From: Anaerolineales bacterium
GTDB taxonomy: Bacteria > Chloroflexota > Anaerolineae > Anaerolineales > Villigracilaceae
NCBI GenBank assembly: GCA_014860745.1
Contig: JACZJC010000078.1
Location: 1-64,000, forward strand
Direction: 5' to 3'
Length of the DNA stretch: 64,000 nt
Shown: one piece after another, positions 32,234-40,397 of the stretch
Position numbering within the stretch: position 1 is the first letter of the stretch
Layout of the letters: each line of letters begins with the position of its first letter
Program-made: the position numbers and the translations under genes
Notes under the pieces: model-generated
The model's input: the letters and a program-made list of their open reading frames with translations, nothing else
The model's database searches: none
What the model was told of the DNA's origin: nothing

Positions 32234-32280
32234 AGCCGATGGTCAGGCACAACTCCCTACGGGGAATCAACCATCGGCTT
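32233..32280 (-). terminator. Terminator of the Mo-hydroxylase operon
   Basis: AAGCCGATGGT (32233-32243) and ACCATCGGCTT (32270-32280) form a perfect 11-bp stem. Reading leftward it is followed by CTTTTTCTTTTTCC, so it ends the transcript coming from coxL. Confidence 0.8.
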
Positions 32281-32291
32281 AGAAAGCGCCG

Positions 32292-32310
32292 CACTGAGCT
32301 TGTCGAAGTG
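32292..32310. repeat. REP-like palindrome
   Basis: CACTGAGCTTGTCGAAGTG has CACT/AGTG ends around a TTCGACAAGCT-type core. Short GTCGAAGTG-containing elements are widely dispersed in many bacterial genomes. A partial copy (GTGTCGAAGTGG) is near 27848. Confidence 0.5.
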
Positions 32311-32333
32311 AAGCGGGGCACTTCATCCGATAA

Positions 32334-34667
32334 TTATTTCCCACTCACCAACTCCCACAACCGATTCGAATTCAGCGGAATTTCCAAAATCTCAAAATCC
32401 ACATCGTGCAACGCATCTTCCAACGCCTGAGCAAACAGCGGACCAACAGGGATCGCGCCCGCTTCGCCCGCGCCCTTCACACCCATCGGGTTGAGCGGCG
32501 AAAGCGTTACGCCATGTCCCGTATCGATGCGCGGCACATCCAGGCTCGTGGGCAGGTGATAATCCATGAACGTGCCGTTGAGCAGCTGCCCGTTTTCGTC
32601 GTAGGCGAGCCGTTCATAAAAGGCGTTACCGATTCCCTGCGCCACGCCGCCATGGATCTGCCCATCGAGGATCAGCGGATTGATGACCTTGCCGCAATCG
32701 TGCACGACGAGATATTTTTGGATGTGGATCTGCAGCGTCTCAGGATTGACCTCCACGATCATGGCGTGGATGCCGCTGGCAGTGGCGCCTCTTTCTGGAC
32801 CGAAATAGCTGGTCGCTTCCAAACCAGGCTCTGTCCCAGGTTTGACAGCGCCGCGCATCGGATTCGCCATGCCTGCGAGTTCGCCCAATGAAATAGACAT
32901 GCGCGGCAGGTCTTGCACCTTCACCATTCCATCAGCGAGTTCGAGTTCATCTTCGGGCGCGTTGAAATGTTCGGAGGCGAGTTTGAGAATTTTCTTGCGC
33001 ACCACTTTCGCGGCTTCATTGATTGCATTGCCCGCAACGACCGCGCCGCGGCTGGCGAACGTCCCCGCACCCCAATAGAACTGGTCGGTGTCACCTGTGA
33101 CGACGTCGATTTTGTTTACATCCACACCGAGCTGCTCCGCGACGATCTGCGCGAAACTCGTGAAGTGACCCTGTCCCTGCGTGCCAACACCTGTGACGAC
33201 CGAGACGCGTCCACTGCTCATTACTTGTACCTTCGCGCCTTCGTATGGTCCGATGCCCGTGCCTTCCACGTACGCGACGATACCAATGCCAACGTGTTTT
33301 CCTTCAGCGCGTAACTTCGGTTGGATCTCATTGACGAATTTGTGATAACCGATCTTCTCCATCGCTTGATCTAACAACGGTTCATAATTGCCACTGTCAT
33401 ACACAAGCGGAGCAAAATCCTGATAGATGATCTCGTTGTTGTATGGGAACTTATCAGGCGGAATGAAGTTGCGTCGGCGGATTTCGGCGCGGTCAATCTT
33501 CAATTCTTTCGCGGCAATATCCAACGCACGTTCAATGACGAACACGCCATGCTGGCGTCCCGCGCCGCGATACGGTGTGACGATTGTTTTATTTGTAAAA
33601 ACTGCTGTGAATTCACTATAATAATTTTTGATATCGTATGGTCCGAGCAATGTACATGAACTGTTAAGCGGCACGGTCAAGCCATACGGAGCATACGCGC
33701 CCGTATCATGCAGAAAGACATCATGCACGCCGAGAATGTGACCGTCCTTATCGAATGCGATCTCCGCATCGTGGATTTGTCCGCGCTCATGTGTGGTGGC
33801 GACAAAATTTTCGGCGCGGTCTTCGATCCACTTGACAGGTCGATTCAACTTCATCGCCGCCCACGGGACGAGCACTTCCTCCTGATAGAACATCATGATC
33901 TTCGGACCGAATCCCCCGCCGATGAACGGCGCTATGACTCGCACTTGTCTTTCAGATAATCCAAGCATTCCCGCCAACCCGTTGCGGATCACAACAGGAG
34001 CCTGCGTGGTATCCCAGACCGTTAATCGTCCCGCACGTTTATCCCACTCCGCGACGATGCCGCGGTTCTCGATGGCGGCAGCGCATCCGTGCTCGTAAAG
34101 AAAACGACGCTTAATAATTAAGGCAGCATTATCTTTTACTGCTTCATAATCGCCTTTTCTTTGTACAACATTTGCGGCGATGTTTGAGCCAATTTCTTCA
34201 TGAATCAAAGTGCTATCAGGTTGTAGTGCTTTCTCAATATCAACAACGGCTTTAAGAGGTTCATAGTCAATTTGAATATCAGCGAGCGCGTCTTCGGCGA
34301 TATAACGACTCTCCGCCAGCACCATCACTATCGGCTCCCCCGCAAACTTGGCCTTATCCTTGGCAAGCGGAACTTGAGTCTTTTCGTTGAAAACTATGTC
34401 ATCCACAGGCGGCGGCGAAACGAGCAGTGGTCCAGGCTTCCAGTAATCACCCAGATCGTTCGCCGTATAAATAGCAACCACACCTTCACGTAGCAAGGCT
34501 TGCGAAACGTCAATGCTGTTTATCTTTGCATGAGCGTACGGGCTCCGCACGAAGGCAACATGGAGCATGTTCGGTAAATCCACATCGTCCACAAACAATC
34601 CCTGTCCCGTCAGCAGACGCGGGTCTTCGTTACGTTTTATCCGTTCGCCGAAATATCGAGTTGCCAT
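32334..34667 (-). CDS. Molybdenum hydroxylase large (molybdopterin-binding) subunit, CoxL/XdhB-type
   Basis: The subunit carries the molybdenum centre for hydroxylation of a heterocycle or similar substrate. The 777-aa protein starts RYFGERIKRNEDPRLLTGQGLFVDDV. APFIGGGFGPKI and GAGRQHGVFVIERALD are the conserved binding loops, and the catalytic Glu is in GVKGAGEAGAIP near the end. The active-site loop reads TPYRGAGR, not the AYxCSFR of true aerobic CO dehydrogenase, so a xanthine-type or other N-heterocycle oxidase is indicated. It is the last gene of the leftward operon, after the cyclase gene and separated from CoxS/CoxM by six genes. Confidence 0.9.
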   Translation of the reverse strand: MATRYFGERIKRNEDPRLLTGQGLFVDDVDLPNMLHVAFVRSPYAHAKINSIDVSQALLREGVVAIYTANDLGDYWKPGPLLVSPPPVDDIVFNEKTQVPLAKDKAKFAGEPIVMVLAESRYIAEDALADIQIDYEPLKAVVDIEKALQPDSTLIHEEIGSNIAANVVQRKGDYEAVKDNAALIIKRRFLYEHGCAAAIENRGIVAEWDKRAGRLTVWDTTQAPVVIRNGLAGMLGLSERQVRVIAPFIGGGFGPKIMMFYQEEVLVPWAAMKLNRPVKWIEDRAENFVATTHERGQIHDAEIAFDKDGHILGVHDVFLHDTGAYAPYGLTVPLNSSCTLLGPYDIKNYYSEFTAVFTNKTIVTPYRGAGRQHGVFVIERALDIAAKELKIDRAEIRRRNFIPPDKFPYNNEIIYQDFAPLVYDSGNYEPLLDQAMEKIGYHKFVNEIQPKLRAEGKHVGIGIVAYVEGTGIGPYEGAKVQVMSSGRVSVVTGVGTQGQGHFTSFAQIVAEQLGVDVNKIDVVTGDTDQFYWGAGTFASRGAVVAGNAINEAAKVVRKKILKLASEHFNAPEDELELADGMVKVQDLPRMSISLGELAGMANPMRGAVKPGTEPGLEATSYFGPERGATASGIHAMIVEVNPETLQIHIQKYLVVHDCGKVINPLILDGQIHGGVAQGIGNAFYERLAYDENGQLLNGTFMDYHLPTSLDVPRIDTGHGVTLSPLNPMGVKGAGEAGAIPVGPLFAQALEDALHDVDFEILEIPLNSNRLWELVSGK

Positions 34668-34672
34668 TCAGA

Positions 34673-34742
34673 CCTCAATTCTCCCCAATTCTCCAATTCT
34701 CGGCATCGAGAAAACCGAGAATTGGAGAATCAGAGAATTTCT
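34673..34742. repeat. Dispersed mini-repeat copy with 16-bp hairpin
   Basis: ATTCTCCAATTCTCGG (34688-34703) and CCGAGAATTGGAGAAT (34715-34730) are perfect 16-bp arms around an 11-nt loop. The block fills the gap between the cyclase and coxL genes and may affect transcript stability or termination. Confidence 0.8.
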
Positions 34743-34743
34743 C

Positions 34744-35526
34744 TTACGCCCACGCCACCGCTCTACAAAACGCTGCTTCGCCGCCTTTGAACTTCCATGG
34801 GAAGACGCCGAGCGTGATGCGTTTGTTGTGCAGTTCCTTCAAGCCGATGTCACCGCCGAGGTTTTCCACATGCATGCAATCGTGCGGAAACAAGGCGTTG
34901 TGCGTCAATTGATAGGCGGAATCAGGGAAGAGCACGTCCATTTGATCTTCGCCAAATTTTTCCACTGTCTTCGCACGGACTTTCTGCCAGTGTTCCAACC
35001 CGCCTTTGCCGAGGAAACGACCGATGGGCAGGTTCATGGGGTGGTCGGTGGAGATCATATCCACGCCCCAGATGTGGATCTTCTTCTTCAACAGCCAATC
35101 ACAAATGCTGAAATGCGGACCTGGATGACGTTGAATATATCTTTCCTCATCCGCTTCTTCACTGAAGAACGAATACTTGTGCCAACCTGTGTGTATGAAA
35201 AGAATATCACCATCTTGCACATCGGCGCGCTTTTCGATATCTTCGGGGGTAAAGAGACCCACATCATCCAGCATGTCGCTCAAGTCAACGATGACGCCGG
35301 GTCCATAGCACCACTCGATGGGAATCTGGTCAATCGTCTTGCCTTTGGTCACAAAATGCCGCGGCGCATCGAGATGTGTGCCCATGTGGTTCGACGTCTG
35401 GATATACTGGGCATTGACCCCATGCTCCGATTTGCGTTTGATATATTTCACTTCAAACGGCGGATAGAAGGGCCAGAAGGAACAGTCCTGGTTGAGGTCT
35501 TGAGAGAGGTCGTAAATTTTGGTCAT
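34744..35526 (-). CDS. Cyclase-family (kynurenine formamidase-like) metal hydrolase
   Basis: The cyclase superfamily (isatin hydrolase, kynurenine formamidase) hydrolyses cyclic or open amide bonds with a metal bound by HxGTHxDxPxH. The ATG at 35526 has AAGGAG upstream; the track start at 35619 is in the previous spacer. The 260-aa protein shows SNHMGTHLDAPRHFV (about 63-77) and HTGWHKYSF, then VDMISTDHPMN with another metal ligand. It is placed between DUF1116/4HB and coxL in a purine/amide catabolism operon, so ring opening or amide cleavage is likely. Confidence 0.9.
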   Translation of the reverse strand: MTKIYDLSQDLNQDCSFWPFYPPFEVKYIKRKSEHGVNAQYIQTSNHMGTHLDAPRHFVTKGKTIDQIPIEWCYGPGVIVDLSDMLDDVGLFTPEDIEKRADVQDGDILFIHTGWHKYSFFSEEADEERYIQRHPGPHFSICDWLLKKKIHIWGVDMISTDHPMNLPIGRFLGKGGLEHWQKVRAKTVEKFGEDQMDVLFPDSAYQLTHNALFPHDCMHVENLGGDIGLKELHNKRITLGVFPWKFKGGEAAFCRAVAWA

Positions 35527-35542
35527 GGGAAACTCCTTGGGT

Positions 35543-35581
35543 GAATTAAGAGATTTGAGAATTAGAGATTGGAGAATTGGG
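35543..35581. repeat. Dispersed mini-repeat copy
   Basis: AGAGATTTGAGAATTAGAGA and TTGGAGAATTGG fill the spacer between the four-helix-bundle and cyclase genes. Confidence 0.75.
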
Positions 35582-35584
35582 TGG

Positions 35585-36070
35585 CTAGGATTCAAGCCAT
35601 GCAAAATCGGTTTCGTCAAAGAGGATTTCGGGGAAATTTTCTGGGAGGCGTGAGGTGAGATATTCGACAGGGTTTTCCCTCACGGACCTGGCGACTGTGA
35701 TCTCGCCAGAACGTTGACCCTTGAGGCTTGAAACATACAGATTAAGTTGCCGTGCAATTTCCGTCAGGCGCGTTGCATAACTTTTCGAATCGGCAGATGA
35801 CATCAATTCACGAGCCGACGCTCGATTGAGCCAATACTTTGTCTCGAACAAACTGCCGCGAGCATAATACAAAAATTGAATCTTCTTCCCGAAATGAAAC
35901 CGCCCAAACGACTCGGCGATGTTCGCCCCGATTGAATCCGCCGCGCGGGAAATCTGTTTTCCAACTACATCGCGCGGAAATTCATTCCAGCGTTCAGCAA
36001 CCTTGTATATCGCATCCGCAATCTGTTCAACGTTCTTCAACACTCTCACATCCTCCAACGAAGTCGGCAT
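35585..36070 (-). CDS. Four-helix-bundle protein (23S rRNA intervening sequence-type family)
   Basis: The 161-aa protein has the signature of the bacterial four-helix-bundle/'S23' family: VRVLKNVEQIADAIYKVAERWNEFPRDVVGKQISRAADSIGANIAESFGR and LYYARGSLFETKYWLNRA. Its cellular role is unknown. Homologues are sometimes encoded inside rRNA intervening sequences and often travel as stand-alone genes. It is flanked on both sides by mini-repeat copies and is unrelated to the surrounding pathway, which points to insertion of the gene together with the repeats. Its ribosome binding site (GAGGTTGAT) overlaps a repeat. Confidence 0.88.
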   Translation of the reverse strand: MPTSLEDVRVLKNVEQIADAIYKVAERWNEFPRDVVGKQISRAADSIGANIAESFGRFHFGKKIQFLYYARGSLFETKYWLNRASARELMSSADSKSYATRLTEIARQLNLYVSSLKGQRSGEITVARSVRENPVEYLTSRLPENFPEILFDETDFAWLES

Positions 36071-36078
36071 ATCAACCT

Positions 36079-36104
36079 CAATTCTCCAATTCTCCCAATT
36101 CTCT
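36079..36104. repeat. Dispersed mini-repeat copy
   Basis: CAATTCTCCAATTCTCCCAA and TTCTC fill the 36-bp spacer between the DUF1116 and four-helix-bundle genes. Confidence 0.75.
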
Positions 36105-36106
36105 TT

Positions 36107-37351
36107 TTACAAACCATACTTCTCAGCATATGCAAGCAACGCCTGCTCGAAAATGGAAAGCGGCGCCCTTATCAACCCCGCCCCCACCTGACCGATGCCC
36201 GCGTTTTTATGTGCAATGCCAGTATTGATGCGCGGCGTGATGCCCAACTCAACGACTTTGCGAATGTCGATCCCTGTCGGTGTGCCGCGGAAGTCGAGTG
36301 ACGGCATCGTGAAGAACTTGCTTTCGCCAGCGGTGATCTCATACATTTCTAGAGTCGCATTTATCGCGTCTTTAGGCGTGCCGCCAACGAATGTAACGAT
36401 CGCAGGCGCGGTCGCCATTGCAAATCCGCCAATGCCCGCAGTTTCCGTAATGGCACTGTCGCCGATGTCGGGGTTGGCGTCGGCTTGAGAAAAGCCCGAG
36501 AAGAACAGACCCACTGGAATTTCGGCAGGAGCCGTGAACCATTGCTTCTCGCCGAGTCCGCTGACTCTGATTCCAAAATCCGTGCCGTTGCGCGCCATCG
36601 TTGTCACGATCGTCGAACCATCCACACCATGCGCCGCGTCGGTCATCGCTTTGCACGCCGCCATCACAGGGTTCAAAACGCTCAACGCATTATCGCCGAT
36701 GAACTGCAACACTTCAGACATCGCTGCGCTGTCCCTCATCGTCTTCGCGATCAACGGCGCGAGCAATTTCAAATACAACAACGACCCCGCCTTGTTGCGG
36801 TTGTGTCCCTCGTCACCCATGTGCAACGCTTCGGCGATCAGCGCACGCATGTCGATGCCATTCGATGCCGCGAGCGCATCTGCCAGCGCGGTGCCCAACA
36901 CATCATTCATCCAACGCAGCTTCTTCAACACGTCATCGCTGAACGCGCCGTAACGCAAAACTTTTCCGTAGCCCTCATTCAAATTCGAGAACGATTTATT
37001 CCCATGCTCGGCATTTTCCACGACGTAGACCTTCATCGAAGCGGATGTAACTCCCGCCATCGGCCCAACCGTTCCGTGATGATGACAGGAATCAAATTCG
37101 ACTTCGCCTCTCTCCACCATTGAAGTTGCTTCTGCTTCGGACGCGGCTGCGCCCTCGAACAGCATCGCCCCGATGATCGCCCCGCGCAGCGGACCAGACA
37201 TCCGCGCCCACTCAATTGGCGGACCTGCGTGCAAGTACAGGTTATCCTTCATCCCCGGGATGACATCCCGCGCGGTGGCAATGCCTTTGAGGATGGGTCT
37301 TGCGGACATCAGTCGTTCAGTAGCGGTTTGGTTTGCGGTGTCAATATCCAT
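36107..37351 (-). CDS. DUF1116 protein, AllG/YlbE-like (oxamate carbamoyltransferase subunit)
   Basis: DUF1116 contains E. coli AllG, a subunit of oxamic transcarbamylase. The 414-aa length fits AllG (about 420). The ATG at 37351 is preferred because GGAG precedes it; 37363 is the track start. Conserved runs include PGMKDNLYLHAGPPIEWARMSGPLRGAIIGAM, DSCHHHGTVGPMAGVTSASMKVY (about 91-113), EGHNRNKAGS and GIARGAMDFRGTPTGID-like SLDFRGTPTGIDIRKVVELGITPRINTGIAHK. It directly precedes the four-helix-bundle gene and follows fdrA by 74 bp including a repeat. Confidence 0.9.
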   Translation of the reverse strand: MDIDTANQTATERLMSARPILKGIATARDVIPGMKDNLYLHAGPPIEWARMSGPLRGAIIGAMLFEGAAASEAEATSMVERGEVEFDSCHHHGTVGPMAGVTSASMKVYVVENAEHGNKSFSNLNEGYGKVLRYGAFSDDVLKKLRWMNDVLGTALADALAASNGIDMRALIAEALHMGDEGHNRNKAGSLLYLKLLAPLIAKTMRDSAAMSEVLQFIGDNALSVLNPVMAACKAMTDAAHGVDGSTIVTTMARNGTDFGIRVSGLGEKQWFTAPAEIPVGLFFSGFSQADANPDIGDSAITETAGIGGFAMATAPAIVTFVGGTPKDAINATLEMYEITAGESKFFTMPSLDFRGTPTGIDIRKVVELGITPRINTGIAHKNAGIGQVGAGLIRAPLSIFEQALLAYAEKYGL

Positions 37352-37369
37352 AGTTGTCTCCATTCGATA

Positions 37370-37424
37370 ACTGGAGATTGGAGACTTGGGACTACACTAG
37401 TCGCTAATCTCCAGTCTCTTTTCT
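37370..37424. repeat. Dispersed mini-repeat copy
   Basis: CTGGAGATTGGAGACTTGGG and AATCTCCAGTCTCTTTTCTC lie in inverted orientation between fdrA and the DUF1116 gene. The CTGGAGATT/AATCTCCAG arms are 25 bp apart. Confidence 0.8.
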
Positions 37425-39107
37425 CTATTTCCTCATCTTAGCCAGCAACGTCGCCATTTTTTCGTTGCCGCTTGCTGGTGGCTTCCACTCTACGTGTACG
37501 GCTTGCGCTCCTTGCGATGTGAGGCTATCGTAAAACGACTCAAGCCCAACATTGATTGCGGCGAGAGATTGCTTCAATTGCTCAAGGTTTACAGGGGTAA
37601 ATTCATATTTCTTTTTGCTGCTAAATCGCAAACTGACATATTCCATCGCTTCGGTAGTACTACGGAAAACTTTTACCCCCGCGTCCTCCAAAACCGAAAC
37701 TTGCGACTGGAGATTTTGTGGGTCATCACTCGTCCCGATCACTATCGCTACGAACTCCAAGTCGCTAGTTACTAATCTCTGTTCTCTAATCTCTTTTATC
37801 ACAGGCACCAACTCACCCGCAGGATCTATATGTGAGCCTTCACCGAGCACCACATCGAACAGGATCATCCCCACCTCGGGGTCGGCGGCTTCCTGTTTCA
37901 TGCGGCGAATGCGCAGGTCGTTGTCGATCATCGGGTGCAGACGACCGACCATAAAAAACTCATCACCGAGATCGATGATGGAATGTGCCTCACTTTTGAG
38001 CGGATCTTTTAGATTTTGATTCGGTGTAATTGGACCGTTGGAATAAATCGGCGAGAGACTTGCCTGCAAGCCAACCATGGCTTCAAAGGCAAGCGTGCCG
38101 CCTGAGAATAGACCGCGAAGATAGAGACTGGAGATTGGAGACTTTTTAGTAGTCTCTAGTCTCAAGTCTCCAATTTTCACCGCAAGCTCCGCGGCTTCAC
38201 TAAGGCTAATCGCAAACCGCAAATTGCCGATCTTTCTGGCAGGCGCAGGGTAGCCAATGAAATAAATAACAACCGGCTTGCCAGTCCCTTGCGCGGCAGA
38301 AATTAATTGTGTCGCAACGTTGGGTGACGGCGGTTTGGAAATAAGGGCAATCACCTTTGTTTGATCGTCGCGCGCTAAAACATCGAGGGCTTGATGTGCT
38401 GTGATCGCTCCCACCTCGGACTTCAGATCCCGCCCGCCTGTGCCAATGGCATGTGATATGCCGCCGCCTAACTCGTGGATATGAGCCGTCACGGCTTGCG
38501 TGCCTGTGCCAGACGCGCCCACCACGCCAATATTGCCGCGCCGCACTCGGTTGGCAAACCCCAGCCCGATACCGTTGATGATGGCGGTGCCACAATCAGG
38601 TCCCATCACGAGTAGACCCTTTTCACGGGCGAATTTTTTCAACGCGATCTCATCTTCGAGCGAGACGTTGTCGCTGTAAAGAAATACGTGTTTGCCAAGC
38701 TCAAGCGCTTCACGTGCCACCCCAGCCGCATAGCGCCCAGGCACAGAGATCAACACCCAATTCGCTTCGGGCAGTTGTTTCACGGCTCCGCTCAAACTTC
38801 GCGGGCGGAAGTCTTGCGAGACGCTGGATGATTTGCGACGGGCGAGCAGCTCGTCAACTTGTCCGATTGCGGCTTCAGCAGAAGCATCGCTCTCCGCTTT
38901 CACAACGATGAGCAGATCATCGGGGTTGGCAGTGACGGCTTCGGGGAGTAGATTATTTGCCGCGAGCAGGTCGCGGTTGGCGGGAGTTGCCATCACCACA
39001 CCTGCGTCCGCGACGCCAGGCAAGCCGAGCAAGCCGCGTTGCAGTTGCATCAACACGACCGAGTCGTAATAGGCTCCCGCGCGAACGTTCCATTTGATGA
39101 CGGTCAT
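37425..39107 (-). CDS. fdrA: FdrA/AllF-like protein (oxamate carbamoyltransferase subunit)
   Basis: FdrA has the fold of succinyl-CoA synthetase alpha subunits. In E. coli AllF (FdrA), AllG and AllH form oxamic transcarbamylase. The ATG at 39107 overlaps the amidase stop (ATGA); the track ORF has 53 unsupported residues before it. The 560-aa protein shows VRAGAYYDSVVLMQLQRGL, then GRYAAGVAREALELGKHVFLYSDNVSLEDEIALKK, a nucleotide-binding VMGPDCGTAIINGIGLGFAN (about 190-209) and GVVGASGTGTQAVTAHIHELGGGISHAIGTGGRDLKSEVGAITAHQAL. Residues about 311-328 (KIGDLRLETTKKSPIS) and 437-449 are mini-repeat insertions in frame. Confidence 0.9.
   Translation of the reverse strand: MTVIKWNVRAGAYYDSVVLMQLQRGLLGLPGVADAGVVMATPANRDLLAANNLLPEAVTANPDDLLIVVKAESDASAEAAIGQVDELLARRKSSSVSQDFRPRSLSGAVKQLPEANWVLISVPGRYAAGVAREALELGKHVFLYSDNVSLEDEIALKKFAREKGLLVMGPDCGTAIINGIGLGFANRVRRGNIGVVGASGTGTQAVTAHIHELGGGISHAIGTGGRDLKSEVGAITAHQALDVLARDDQTKVIALISKPPSPNVATQLISAAQGTGKPVVIYFIGYPAPARKIGNLRFAISLSEAAELAVKIGDLRLETTKKSPISSLYLRGLFSGGTLAFEAMVGLQASLSPIYSNGPITPNQNLKDPLKSEAHSIIDLGDEFFMVGRLHPMIDNDLRIRRMKQEAADPEVGMILFDVVLGEGSHIDPAGELVPVIKEIREQRLVTSDLEFVAIVIGTSDDPQNLQSQVSVLEDAGVKVFRSTTEAMEYVSLRFSSKKKYEFTPVNLEQLKQSLAAINVGLESFYDSLTSQGAQAVHVEWKPPASGNEKMATLLAKMRK
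37759..37796. repeat. Mini-repeat inside fdrA
   Basis: A degenerate copy (ACTAATCTCTGTTCTCTAAT) encodes IREQRLVTSDLE of FdrA in frame. Confidence 0.6.
38123..38174. repeat. Mini-repeat inside fdrA with inverted halves
   Basis: AGAGACTGGAGATTGGAGAC on one side and AGTCTCTAGTCTCAAGTCTC on the other, separated by TTTTT-like spacer, form a hairpin. It encodes IGDLRLETTKKSP in frame. Confidence 0.8.
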
Positions 39108-40381
39108 ATCACCCTCACCACTTTCTGGATCTCTTTCGCCCATGCGAACAGCGACTCGTCTGCATTCCACTTGCCGACCAGTTGCAAACCCATCGGCAAA
39201 TTGTCTTCGTTCTTCTTTGTGGGGATATTGATGGCAGGGAAGCCGATCTGCGTCCACGGCAGGCACATAACGGGGTCGCCTGTGGAGTCAAGTCCTTTGT
39301 TTGCGGGTCCGATGGCAGGCGGGCAGATCCAGAGGTCAATGTTGTTTTCGGTCATGGTTTGGGTGATGGAGGCACGGAAGGAATCATGGGCGGTGATTAG
39401 AGACTGGAGATCAGAGACTGATTGTCCACGTTTGATAAGGTCGGTGAATTTAGAGGAGTAGAGCGATTTGTATTTTGCAAACCAGTCTTTGTGAACTTGG
39501 GATGCGTCGTAAGACATAATGGCGTCGTGACGGTCGCGGACTTGCTGAAAATCATCCATGACTTGGACGCGGCGCAGGGTGTATCCTGCTTGGGCGAGTG
39601 AATCGCAAAGGTTGTTGAAGCAGGCTAAAGCGTAGTCTGAAGCGCAGGAGAGATAGGGTCCGTCGGGGATTCCGAGAGTCGGCTTTCGCGTCGTAGTCTC
39701 CAGTCTCCAATCTCCAATCAATACAGAAGCAACTCGCTCCGCCGTTTCCACATCCCGCGCAAACAACCCAATATGATCGAATATTGGGGAAAGAGGAATG
39801 ACGCCATCACGGGAGATTCTTTCATACGTAGGCTTGAAACCGACCGCGCCACAAAACGCGGCGGGACGGATCACGGAGCCGATGGTCTGCGTGCCGAGTG
39901 CAACATCACATAACCCCGCGCCGATGGCGGCGGCGGAGCCGCTGCTCGAACCGCCTGGGGTATGGTTGGGATTATGCGGGTTGCGCGTGGGTCCGGGTGT
40001 GAAGTAGGCGAACTCGGTGGTGACTGTTTTGCCCATGATGAGCGCGCCCGCGTTCTTGAGTTGCGTCACGCTTGCGGCTTCATTCCCCTGCAAATCTTGT
40101 GAAGGCAATTTACTTCCCGCTTGCGTAGTGAACCCCTTGACGTGAAAAATATCCTTCACGCCAACGGTCATGCCAAAAAGTGCAGGGCGGTTATTTGCAT
40201 CAGGATGTTTTTTGATAAGTTCTTCTGCTTCTTTGTGCAATCTCTCAAAACGATTTGCTTCTGGAATAAACGATAGAATTTCTGGTTCACGAGAATCGAA
40301 GAGAGACTGGAGATTGGAGACTAAGTCTCTTGCGGGGATTTCGTTGTTGCGAAAGGCGCGGGTGAATTCAACGGGATTCAT
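39104..40381 (-). CDS. Amidase signature-family enzyme
   Basis: Amidase-signature enzymes hydrolyse amides with a Ser-cisSer-Lys triad. The 425-aa protein has the Lys in GVKDIFHVKG (about 74), the GGSSSGSAAAIG motif with both Ser residues (about 147-158), and the downstream GTQTIGSVIRPAAFCGAVGFKPT. Likely substrates are carbamoyl or ureido compounds because the gene lies between coxS and fdrA. Three mini-repeats are inserted in frame: residues about 17-27 (VSNLQSLFD), 220-230 (IGDWRLETT) and 319-329 (VSDLQSLIT). The stop overlaps the fdrA start by 4 nt. Confidence 0.9.
   Translation of the reverse strand: MNPVEFTRAFRNNEIPARDLVSNLQSLFDSREPEILSFIPEANRFERLHKEAEELIKKHPDANNRPALFGMTVGVKDIFHVKGFTTQAGSKLPSQDLQGNEAASVTQLKNAGALIMGKTVTTEFAYFTPGPTRNPHNPNHTPGGSSSGSAAAIGAGLCDVALGTQTIGSVIRPAAFCGAVGFKPTYERISRDGVIPLSPIFDHIGLFARDVETAERVASVLIGDWRLETTTRKPTLGIPDGPYLSCASDYALACFNNLCDSLAQAGYTLRRVQVMDDFQQVRDRHDAIMSYDASQVHKDWFAKYKSLYSSKFTDLIKRGQSVSDLQSLITAHDSFRASITQTMTENNIDLWICPPAIGPANKGLDSTGDPVMCLPWTQIGFPAINIPTKKNEDNLPMGLQLVGKWNADESLFAWAKEIQKVVRVI
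39395..39423. repeat. Mini-repeat inside amidase gene (copy 1)
   Basis: GATTAGAGACTGGAGATCAG encodes SDLQSLITA on the minus strand. Confidence 0.75.
39691..39720. repeat. Mini-repeat inside amidase gene (copy 2)
   Basis: TCGTAGTCTCCAGTCTCCAA and TCTCCAATCA encode IGDWRLETT on the minus strand. Confidence 0.8.
40300..40330. repeat. Mini-repeat inside amidase gene (copy 3)
   Basis: GAGAGACTGGAGATTGGAGA and CTAAGTCTC encode DLVSNLQSLF on the minus strand. Confidence 0.8.
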
Positions 40382-40397
40382 AGTCTCTAATCTCTGA

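Noticed and set aside
34567-35544. 325-aa plus-strand ORF
   Set aside because: It is antisense to the cyclase gene and part of coxL, whose proteins have clear catalytic motifs.
36485-37123. 212-aa plus-strand ORF
   Set aside because: It is antisense to the DUF1116 gene and His/Arg-rich, a typical GC-phase artefact.
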